From ZC4RG17 sp036259475 (GTDB lineage Bacteria; Actinomycetota; Acidimicrobiia; Spongiisociales; ZC4RG35): 6,244 bases of DNA. Under the pieces are notes generated by a model. The model did no database searches, was not told the origin of the DNA, and worked only from the letters and a program-made list of their open reading frames with translations. Shown here one piece after another: positions 1-4,756 of the stretch. The position numbers and the translations under genes are program-made. The stretch spans positions 1 to 6,244 of the forward strand of contig DATABS010000037.1 in assembly GCA_036259475.1 (NCBI GenBank), given 5' to 3'. Within the stretch, counting starts at the first letter, position 1; each line of letters begins with the position of its first letter.

Positions 1-21
1 GGACCCGGGTGTGCCGGGTCC
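1..21 (-). terminator. GC-rich hairpin downstream of the lipoprotein gene (possible distal terminator)
   Basis: A perfect 8-base inverted repeat, GGACCCGG (1-8) and CCGGGTCC (14-21), encloses a 5-base loop. It lies about 45 bases past the stop codon of the minus-strand substrate-binding lipoprotein gene and is the second of two hairpins there. What follows on the minus strand is outside the window, so a T run cannot be checked, and the stem may extend past base 1. A transcription terminator or transcript-stabilising structure is inferred from position only. Confidence 0.35.
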
Positions 22-32
22 TCGCTGGTGCT

Positions 33-49
33 ACCGCGCGTTGCGCGGT
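33..49 (-). terminator. Compact GC hairpin just after the lipoprotein stop codon
   Basis: A perfect 7-base stem, ACCGCGC (33-39) with GCGCGGT (43-49), has a 3-base loop. It starts 15 bases after the minus-strand stop codon at 65-67. No T run follows on the minus strand, so this is not a classical intrinsic terminator. High-GC actinobacteria often use hairpins without a T run, and the tandem arrangement with the hairpin at 1-21 supports a 3'-end role. Confidence 0.4.
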
Positions 50-64
50 CTCATCATCGGACGA

Positions 65-1450
65 TCACTCTTCGATCTCTCCCTTGAAGGAGAACACGAC
101 AGGGATTTGGGAGGAGTCCGTGACAGACGAATCCTCGTGCAGGTAGATCTGGATCTCCTGTGCGCCGCAATCGCCGAACTGGTCGCAGTTGACATCTCCG
201 ATGATCCCGGAGAACTGCGACTCGTTGAGACGGTCGCGGAGAGCCTGACGGCCCACCGTCAGGGAGCCATCGTCGCCTTCCACGGCCACGTCATCGATCG
301 CCTGAAGCAGCATCGTGGCTGCGTCGTAGGCATGGGCCCAGAACGCCGCCGTGGGCGCCTCACCATGAGCTTCCTCGTATGCGCTGAGGAAGTCGCTAGC
401 CGCCACTCCCGTGATGTCGTTCGAGTTGCCCTCGAAGTCCAGGCTCGGGCCAGAGAAGTGGACACCCTCCGACTCGGGGATCTCGAGGAAGTTGGCGACG
501 AACATGCCATCGGCCGCGAGGAGGGTGGTCTCTTCCAGACCCTCGACACCGCCGATCTGCTGGGCAATGAAGTTGCCTTCCGGCGGGAAGATCGGGAAGT
601 AGAGCGCCTCGGGCGAATCGGCCGCGACCTCGGACAGGACCGGGGTCATGTCGGTATCGCCCTTGTTGACGGCCGTCACGCCCGTGACCTCCCCACCGAG
701 CTCGGTGAAGGCGTCGGCGAACGCCTGTGCCAGGCCCTGCGTGTAGGGGTCGCCGTCATGGATGGCGGCGGCGGTCGTCAGACCCAACTCGTTGAAGACG
801 TACTCGGCGACGGCCTGACCCTGGAACAGGTCGTTGTGAGCCGTGCGGTAGTAGCCCTCGTAGTAGTCGGATCCGGCGTTGCCCTGCAGGTCCGAGGTGA
901 GCGATGGCGACGTGTTGGACGGTGAGATCATCACCATCCCGGCGTCGCTGATCAGGGGCGAGGCGGCTACGCCGGCACCCGAGCAGGACGTCCCGATCAC
1001 ACCGAGAACCTGTTCGTCTGAGACGACGGACTGGGCAGCGGACTGGCCACCCTCGGCCGAGCACAGGCCGTCGAGGCCGGTGCCCATGGAGACGGTGTGG
1101 CCCTTTATCTCGCCGTAGTCTTCGATCGCCATCTGAGTGGCGCGCTCGTTGGGAATTCCCAATGTCGCGGTGTCACCGGAAATGGCTTCGATCGAACGGA
1201 TCTGGATCTCCTCGCCGTCGCCGATCGTCACGGTGCCGAGCGGATCCTCGGCAGGGGCCGACGTGTCACCGGTCGTGTCACCGGTCGTGTCACCGGTGGT
1301 GTCACCGGTCGTATCCGCGGTTGTGTCGGCGGTCGTATCGCCAGTTGTGTCCGCCGTGGTATCACCTGCGCCGTCATCGCCGCCACAGGCAGCCAGGACG
1401 AGCGCCAACACCGCGACGAGCGACATCAGGCGTATGAGTCGTTTACTCAT
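65..1450 (-). CDS. ABC transporter substrate-binding lipoprotein, branched-chain amino acid (LivJ-like) type
   Basis: This 461-residue protein captures a small solute outside the membrane for an ABC importer. Leu/Ile/Val, another amino acid or a related small molecule are all possible, and the family alone does not fix the ligand. Residues 1-22 form a lipoprotein signal peptide: basic start, hydrophobic core and lipobox L-A-A-C with Cys22 as the lipidated residue. Residues 30-64 are an Asp-Thr-Thr-Ala/Gly repeat linker that tethers the binding domain (about 70-461, Peripla_BP_6-like). Recognisable elements are the SGDTATLGIP start (91-100), the GTSCSGAGVAASPLISDAG segment (153-171), SPSNTSPSLT (176-185) in the usual ligand-cleft position, and YTQGLAQAFADAF (236-248). 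Cys130 and Cys156 could form the disulfide known in LivJ. Cys422 and Cys428 form a second likely pair. The ATG at 1450 is chosen over in-frame starts further upstream because it has a good GGAGGA site and begins the signal peptide. No permease or ATPase gene is in view, so the partner transporter is unknown. Divergent from the alanyl-tRNA editing gene. Confidence 0.93.
   Translation of the reverse strand: MSKRLIRLMSLVAVLALVLAACGGDDGAGDTTADTTGDTTADTTADTTGDTTGDTTGDTTGDTSAPAEDPLGTVTIGDGEEIQIRSIEAISGDTATLGIPNERATQMAIEDYGEIKGHTVSMGTGLDGLCSAEGGQSAAQSVVSDEQVLGVIGTSCSGAGVAASPLISDAGMVMISPSNTSPSLTSDLQGNAGSDYYEGYYRTAHNDLFQGQAVAEYVFNELGLTTAAAIHDGDPYTQGLAQAFADAFTELGGEVTGVTAVNKGDTDMTPVLSEVAADSPEALYFPIFPPEGNFIAQQIGGVEGLEETTLLAADGMFVANFLEIPESEGVHFSGPSLDFEGNSNDITGVAASDFLSAYEEAHGEAPTAAFWAHAYDAATMLLQAIDDVAVEGDDGSLTVGRQALRDRLNESQFSGIIGDVNCDQFGDCGAQEIQIYLHEDSSVTDSSQIPVVFSFKGEIEE
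1262..1363 (-). repeat. 12-base tandem repeat encoding the (Asp-Thr-Thr-Ala/Gly) lipoprotein linker
   Basis: Eight successive 12-base units (1265-1360) plus a partial copy at each end encode residues 30-63 of the lipoprotein: DTTA, DTTG, DTTA, DTTA, then four DTTG and DT. The four units at 1265-1312 are nearly identical at DNA level (GTCACCGGTCGT on the plus strand, one base different in the third copy). The four at 1313-1360 have diverged. The pattern suggests recent expansion at the domain-proximal end by slippage or unequal exchange. The product is a flexible, acidic, Thr-rich spacer between the lipidated Cys and the binding domain. Confidence 0.9.
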
Positions 1451-1460
1451 TCTTTCTTGT

Positions 1461-1466
1461 TCCTCC
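1461..1466 (-). promoter_or_regulatory. Ribosome binding site of the lipoprotein gene
   Basis: GGAGGA on the minus strand lies 10 bases before the ATG at 1450-1448. It decides the start: the reading frame stays open for another 65 codons upstream, but that extension would put non-hydrophobic sequence before the signal peptide. Confidence 0.8.
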
Positions 1467-1508
1467 GTTTGGGGCTTGGAGGCAGCCGATAGGGCGCCTC
1501 CACCCGCC

Positions 1509-1516
1509 AATATAAC
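1509..1516. promoter_or_regulatory. AT-rich patch in the divergent intergenic region, candidate -10 element(s)
   Basis: This AT-rich patch, rare in an otherwise GC-rich control region, reads TATAAC on the plus strand (1511-1516) and TATATT on the minus strand (1514-1509). Either would be a reasonable -10 hexamer, serving the alanyl-tRNA editing gene or the lipoprotein gene. No good -35 hexamer lies at 16-18 bases on either strand. If both are used, the two genes share a bidirectional promoter core. Inferred from composition and position. Confidence 0.35.
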
Positions 1517-1532
1517 TGTCCTGTTCGGATTC

Positions 1533-1552
1533 GTCGCCCTTAGGGTGGCGAC
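1533..1552. repeat. Inverted repeat in the leader of the alanyl-tRNA editing gene
   Basis: GTCGCC (1533-1538) and GGCGAC (1547-1552) are exact reverse complements around an 8-base centre. A competing shorter fold, CCC-TTA-GGG (1537-1545), sits inside it. It ends two bases before the GGAGGT ribosome binding site at 1555-1560 and lies upstream of the AT-rich patch for the lipoprotein gene. It could be a protein-binding operator or an RNA hairpin affecting access to the ribosome binding site. Chance is also possible given the GC content. Confidence 0.35.
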
Positions 1553-1554
1553 AC

Positions 1555-1560
1555 GGAGGT
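1555..1560 (+). promoter_or_regulatory. Ribosome binding site of the alanyl-tRNA editing gene
   Basis: GGAGGT lies five bases before the ATG at 1566. It supports that start rather than any downstream Met. Confidence 0.8.
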
Positions 1561-1565
1561 GACTG

Positions 1566-2279
1566 ATGGAGATCGAAGAACTGGCAGGACGCGAGTCGTA
1601 TCTGGACCGGGCCGAAGCCGAGGTCCTCGATACCGGACCCGGCATCGTGGTCCTCGACCGGACAGTCTTCTACGCCCGGGGAGGAGGCCAGCCGGGAGAC
1701 ACCGGCCTGATCCGGTGGGACGGTGGGGAGGTGCGCGTCGTCGACACCGTCCGACGTGACGGGCGGCTCGTCCATGTCGTGGAAAGCGAGGCACTCCCCG
1801 AACCCGGCACCCCGGTGGAAGGCGTGATCGACTGGCAACGCCGTTACACGATCATGCGCACCCACACTGCCCTCCATGCCCTCTCGGGCGTGGTGTGGCG
1901 TGACTACGGGGCGAAGGTGACCGGCGGCAACATGGAGGAGGGGACCGCCCGGATGGATTTCGAGCTGGACTCGATCAGCACCGAGTTCGGCAAGGAAGTC
2001 GAGCGTCGCCTCAACGCCGAACTCGTCAAGGGCTATCCGACAGAGATCGTGTACCTGGCCAGGGAAATGGCCCTAGAGGACCCCGACCTGATCCGCACCA
2101 AGGTCAACCTCATCCCGGAGTGGGTGCCGGAGATCCGGGTGGTAGACATCGTGGGACTGGACCGCCAGGCCGACGGGGGAACCCACGTCCGTTCGACTCT
2201 CGAGGTGGGTGAGATCGAAGTGGTCAAGACCGAATCCAAAGGCAAGGCCAACAAACGAATGAAAATCGCGCTCAAATAG
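1566..2279 (+). CDS. alaX: Alanyl-tRNA editing protein, AlaX type (trans-editing Ser/Gly-tRNA(Ala) deacylase)
   Basis: This 237-residue free-standing homologue of the alanyl-tRNA synthetase editing domain acts in the cytoplasm. The family hydrolyses tRNA(Ala) wrongly charged with Ser (or Gly), backing up the synthetase. The order of parts matches the AlaX-M size class: a beta-barrel N-terminal region with FYARGGGQPGDTG (35-47), including the conserved GGGQ (39-42), then the editing core. The core has the first metal-binding motif H-T-A-L-H (His100, His104) and the second motif region QADGGTHV (201-208), with His207 conserved. The family's second motif is normally C-x-x-x-H; here the Cys position is Asp203. 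The tail is Lys-rich (ESKGKANKRMKIALK). There is no catalytic aminoacylation domain, and the protein is full length with no frameshift. It is divergent from the lipoprotein gene and may be transcribed with, or separately from, the CvpA-like gene 129 bases downstream. The family call is secure; tRNA specificity is inferred from the family. Confidence 0.93.
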   Translation: MEIEELAGRESYLDRAEAEVLDTGPGIVVLDRTVFYARGGGQPGDTGLIRWDGGEVRVVDTVRRDGRLVHVVESEALPEPGTPVEGVIDWQRRYTIMRTHTALHALSGVVWRDYGAKVTGGNMEEGTARMDFELDSISTEFGKEVERRLNAELVKGYPTEIVYLAREMALEDPDLIRTKVNLIPEWVPEIRVVDIVGLDRQADGGTHVRSTLEVGEIEVVKTESKGKANKRMKIALK

Positions 2280-2280
2280 T

Positions 2281-2301
2281 CGGAAGTCGGAAGTTGGAAG
2301 T
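2281..2301 (+). repeat. Threefold 7-base tandem repeat [C/T]GGAAGT
   Basis: Two exact copies of CGGAAGT (2281-2287, 2288-2294) and one with a single change, TGGAAGT (2295-2301), begin two bases after the TAG stop of the alanyl-tRNA editing gene. A fourth copy is suggested only by the next bases, CG. The unit is not coding and does not fold into a hairpin. It resembles in kind, not in sequence, the heptanucleotide short tandem repeats described in cyanobacterial intergenic DNA. The role is unknown. Confidence 0.8.
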
Positions 2302-2342
2302 CGCGTCCGGCACGCCATCGAATCCTGAACCTGATCGAGGGA

Positions 2343-2348
2343 TTGACA
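2343..2348 (+). promoter_or_regulatory. Candidate -35 element upstream of the CvpA-like gene
   Basis: TTGACA, an exact match to the sigma-70 -35 consensus, lies in the 129-base gap before the CvpA-like gene. At 16-18 bases downstream there is no convincing -10 hexamer. The nearest TAT-containing stretch (2374-2379, TATGAG) is 25 bases away, too far for normal spacing. A promoter for the CvpA-like operon here is plausible by position but weakly supported. Confidence 0.25.
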
Positions 2349-2408
2349 CAAGAAGCCCACATCGGACGACCAGTATGAGCCACCCCGCCGATCCACCACC
2401 ACCGCAAC

Positions 2409-3365
2409 ATGCTCGACTTCATTCTTGGCATCTATCTCGCTGGGTTGGCGGTGCGGGGGTGGTTGCGTGGGTTCGTCCGGGAGCTGATGGACCTGGTCGG
2501 ACTGATCGTGGGGACCGCCATCGCCTTCCGGCTCTCCGGGCCCTTCGGCGGTTTTCTCAGCGACCGCTTCGGGGTGTCGCCCGAGTGGGCCCGTATCGCC
2601 GCCGGAATCACCCTCTTCCTCCTCTTCGGCGTGTCGATGACCGTGGTAGCCCACTTCCTGTCCAAGGTCGCCCGCCTCCCGGGCCTGTCCCTGGCCAACC
2701 GGCTGTTGGGCTCGGCAGTGGCGGCCGCCTGGGGAGCGCTCCTCGTTCTCGTGGTGGTCAGCATCATCTCGGTCCTTCCCGTGCCGGCCGCCGTCGATGA
2801 GGCGATCGAAGACTCCACCGTCGCCCAGGCCATCGCCGGACCCGACGCGCTGCCTCGTCGGCTGCTGGAGCCGATAGTCGGCGACGAGGCCATCTCGGCT
2901 CTGGCCGCAATCGAGCGACTCACAGGAGGCAGGCGCATCGTGCCCTCCGAGGGGGAGAGGGTGGAGACGGAGACCGTCGATCCCGACTCCGTCGAGGCGG
3001 ACGACGAGGCGGCCGGCTTCGTCTTCGACCGGGCCAACGCCGATCGCCTGGAGGCGGGCGCCGACCCCCTCGTCGGTTCCGACACTCTCGATGCCCTCGC
3101 CCGGGATCGAGCCGTCGAGATGTATCAAGGGGGCTACGTAGGGCGGCGCACGCCGAACCAGGTCCTCGCGGCAACCCGAGATACGAACCTGCGGCTCCAG
3201 GTTGCCGCCGAGATGACCGCTCTGGCGTCGTCCGAACGAGCTGCCCATGCCGCCATCGCCGAATCGGAGGACACGGCTCTCATCGACCCCAGCTTCGACC
3301 GGATCGGCGTCGGTGTCGCCACCGGTCCGCTCGGGACGATCGTCGTGGAGGTCTACGGACGGTGA
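2409..3365 (+). CDS. CvpA-like membrane protein fused to a degenerate CAP/SCP domain
   Basis: This 318-residue protein has two parts. Residues 1-125 resemble the CvpA (colicin V production) family: four predicted membrane segments (about 4-17, 24-42, 62-86, 102-124) and the RGFVREL motif (20-26) after the first helix. A linker rich in acidic residues (about 130-200) leads to a C-terminal region (about 203-317) that reads like a bacterial CAP/SCP (YkwD-type) domain: N210-x2-R213 near its start, an L-x-x-L-A-R helix (227-232), Glu268, and the closing DPSFDRIGVGVA (293-304) and VVEVYG (312-317). By eye, the positions that usually hold the two CAP histidines are Arg246 and Glu287, so any metal site is probably lost. 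The mycobacterial MarP protease shows the same plan of a CvpA-like anchor with an extracytoplasmic domain, so the CAP part may face outward. The ATG at 2409 has no Shine-Dalgarno sequence, but an in-frame TGA at 2376 limits upstream extension. The next gene overlaps its stop. Function unknown. Confidence 0.82.
   Translation: MLDFILGIYLAGLAVRGWLRGFVRELMDLVGLIVGTAIAFRLSGPFGGFLSDRFGVSPEWARIAAGITLFLLFGVSMTVVAHFLSKVARLPGLSLANRLLGSAVAAAWGALLVLVVVSIISVLPVPAAVDEAIEDSTVAQAIAGPDALPRRLLEPIVGDEAISALAAIERLTGGRRIVPSEGERVETETVDPDSVEADDEAAGFVFDRANADRLEAGADPLVGSDTLDALARDRAVEMYQGGYVGRRTPNQVLAATRDTNLRLQVAAEMTALASSERAAHAAIAESEDTALIDPSFDRIGVGVATGPLGTIVVEVYGR
3347..3352 (+). promoter_or_regulatory. Internal ribosome binding site for the small coupled gene
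   Basis: GGAGGT lies within the last codons of the CvpA-like gene, nine bases before the GTG at 3362. It favours that GTG over the in-frame ATG at 3377 and supports translational coupling through the GTGA overlap. Confidence 0.75.
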
Positions 3366-3805
3366 GCACCCACGACATGTCCGAGGAATCACGCCGGCTC
3401 GCCAAAGCCCTGGTCGAGGCCTATCCGGGACATGTCCGTTCCCGGCTCGGCGAGCAACCGGTCGAGGGCTTGGAAGATGCCATCGCCGAGGGCCAGGCGT
3501 GGCTCGCCGAAAGACTGACCGAGCTCTTGTCTCAGCCGTTCGACGCTCAGCGCCGCGGCCCCCTCGAAGTGTTCCAGGAAGCGATGCGTTTTCCGACGGA
3601 ACATCTGGCCGGGGCCGGTGCGGAGCCGAAGCCGCGTGACCCCACCACGGAGTCGGCGTTGCCGGGTGACGTCTACGACCTGGCCCCCGCCTCCAGTCGG
3701 GACTTGGGGGATGAGCTGTGGGCCATGCATCTCGCCTGGGGCGCCTCCAAGGCGGCGGCGATCACGGCGTCGCCGCCACCGCAATCGGCTGACGACGAGA
3801 GGTGA
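3362..3805 (+). CDS. Conserved-looking hypothetical protein, translationally coupled to the CvpA-CAP gene
   Basis: This 147-residue protein matches no family I can name. It is soluble, with no signal peptide, membrane segment or Cys. The first half is predicted helical (EESRRLAKALVEAYPGHV, 8-25; EGLEDAIAEGQAWLAERLTELL, 35-56), followed by RRGPLEVFQEAMRFPTEHL (64-82). A Pro/Glu-rich stretch leads to LPGDVYDLAPASSRDLGDELWAMHLAWGASKA (100-131), which looks like a conserved domain end. The final 16 residues (Ala/Ser/Pro then SADDER) look like a free tail. The start is GTG at 3362, overlapping the TGA of the upstream gene (GTGA), with a good ribosome binding site nine bases upstream. Coupling implies that it is made together with the CvpA-CAP protein and may act with it. 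Its last 44 bases are antisense to the end of the transporter gene. Codon use looks like its neighbours. The coding call is secure; the function is unknown. Confidence 0.85.
   Translation: MSTHDMSEESRRLAKALVEAYPGHVRSRLGEQPVEGLEDAIAEGQAWLAERLTELLSQPFDAQRRGPLEVFQEAMRFPTEHLAGAGAEPKPRDPTTESALPGDVYDLAPASSRDLGDELWAMHLAWGASKAAAITASPPPQSADDER
3754..3777. terminator. Possible bidirectional hairpin at the convergent gene ends
   Basis: GGCGGCG (3754-3760) and CGCCGCC (3771-3777) form a perfect 7-base stem with a 10-base loop that contains the transporter stop codon (3762-3764). It lies inside the C-terminal coding part of the small hypothetical gene. Because the two genes overlap there is no free space for a normal terminator, so a stem here would be the obvious site to stop transporter transcription. 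It is built from Ala/Gly-type codons and may be accidental. There is no T run. Confidence 0.25.
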
Positions 3806-4649
3806 CGAGGGCCACCATCCCTACCCCGGCCAGTACCAGGGCAGCACCACCCAGTTGAAGCAACGAAGGCCGCTCATCGAAGAGGAGCGCGCCCCATACC
3901 ATCGTCAGGACCGGCTGGATGAGGATGAAAGTGGACGTCTCGGCGGCGGGAAGACGAGGGAGGGCGTACCCGATGAGAAGCCACCCGATGACCTGTGAGC
4001 CGAGAGCCAGACCCACCAACCATCCATGAGCCGGCCAGGACGGGACCACATCGAGGCTGCCGAGGATCGGGCCGGCCAACCCGGCGGCGATCAACGCTCC
4101 GGCGGTGGCGTCGAGAAGCGAGCCGGCCGCGGGAGCCTGCACCTGGTTCGAGCGCCGATACGCCAGGAGGAAGGCGGCGTAGAACACAGCCGAAGCCAGG
4201 CCGTAGATCGTGCCCAGGAGCGGGTCGGAGCCGAACGAGCCTTCCCGCCCGAGCCCCGAGACGAGCGCCACTCCCACGAGCAGCACGGGGATGGCGGCCA
4301 TGACCACCGACTTCGGCTTCTCCCCTAGAAGCAACCAGGCGAGGATCGCCACGACCACAACCTGGCTGTTGGCGAGCAACGTGGCCAGGCCCGTTCCGAT
4401 CTGCTCGATGGAGAGGTGCCAGGCGATGAAGTCACCCCCCAGCATCAAACCGGAGGCTCCGGCCAACCATCGGGCCGGGCGGCTGCGGTGGTCCCGGTCA
4501 CGTACCCGCCACCACAACACGAACAGAACAGGAAGGGCGTAGCCGGCCCGGAAGAAGGCGCCGGTGACGGCGCCGACGTTGGCGAGGGCGAACCACACCG
4601 CCGAAAACGAGATCGCAACGGCGCCCACCAAGGCGGCGACGAGAGGCAT
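3762..4649 (-). CDS. EamA/DMT-superfamily transporter
   Basis: This 295-residue inner-membrane protein has about ten hydrophobic segments in two EamA repeats (about 5-131 and 145-284), the usual plan of the drug/metabolite transporter superfamily. Family signatures are LANSQVVVVAILAWLLLGEKP (92-112) closing repeat one and IQPVLTMVWGALLFDERPS (244-262) with LGGAALVLAGVGMVAL (266-281) closing repeat two. The conserved glutamates (Glu110, Glu259) lie before the last helix pair of each repeat. Family members export amino acids, nucleosides, sugars or drugs, and the substrate cannot be read from this sequence. ATG at 4649 is chosen because it directly precedes the first helix. The frame is open further upstream, but that part is hydrophilic and overlaps the end of the acyltransferase gene. 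The ribosome binding site is weak (GGG about 16 bases upstream). It lies 107 bases downstream of the acyltransferase gene on the same strand, across a strong hairpin, so co-transcription is uncertain. It ends 44 bases inside the convergent small gene. Confidence 0.9.
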   Translation of the reverse strand: MPLVAALVGAVAISFSAVWFALANVGAVTGAFFRAGYALPVLFVLWWRVRDRDHRSRPARWLAGASGLMLGGDFIAWHLSIEQIGTGLATLLANSQVVVVAILAWLLLGEKPKSVVMAAIPVLLVGVALVSGLGREGSFGSDPLLGTIYGLASAVFYAAFLLAYRRSNQVQAPAAGSLLDATAGALIAAGLAGPILGSLDVVPSWPAHGWLVGLALGSQVIGWLLIGYALPRLPAAETSTFILIQPVLTMVWGALLFDERPSLLQLGGAALVLAGVGMVALVTSRRQPIAVAATP

Positions 4650-4684
4650 CCGGCCAGCATGACACCCTGCCAGATACCCCCAAA

Positions 4685-4718
4685 ACCGGTTTCGCCCCGC
4701 GGGTCCAGGCGAACCGGT
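4685..4718 (-). terminator. Strong hairpin with short T run between the acyltransferase and transporter genes
   Basis: ACCGGTTTCGCC (4685-4696) pairs with GGCGAACCGGT (4708-4718), giving an 11-pair stem with one bulged base and an 11-base loop. On the minus strand it starts 38 bases after the acyltransferase stop codon and is followed by a run of only four T, the first being the last paired base, then a run of G. It ends 35 bases before the transporter start. It could be an intrinsic terminator for the acyltransferase gene, made weak by the short T run, or an attenuator that lowers read-through into the transporter. Confidence 0.5.
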
Positions 4719-4756
4719 CCCACGCTGATCGATAGATCCTGTGACACCGAGGACGG

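Noticed and set aside
11..925. Plus-strand open frame of 304 residues antisense to the lipoprotein gene
   Set aside because: It lies opposite a clear substrate-binding protein, has no recognisable domain, and has the Arg/Val/Gly-rich make-up typical of antisense frames in GC-rich DNA.
1262..1363. CRISPR-like array
   Set aside because: The repeats are 12-base, contiguous, in frame with a lipoprotein linker and have no spacers.
1451..1645. N-terminal extension of the lipoprotein by 65 residues
   Set aside because: The extension would bury the signal peptide and lipobox, and the ATG at 1450 has a good ribosome binding site. The extension also runs into the start of the divergent alaX gene.
2294..2800. 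Plus-strand open frame overlapping the CvpA-like gene in another frame
   Set aside because: It is Arg/Pro/Gly-rich and lies inside the membrane-protein coding region in a shifted frame, with no domain.
2073..3392. Minus-strand open frame of 439 residues antisense to the CvpA-like gene and the end of alaX
   Set aside because: It is rich in Gly, Asp, His and Arg with no domain, and runs across two well-supported genes and the tandem repeat. It is a GC-driven shadow frame.
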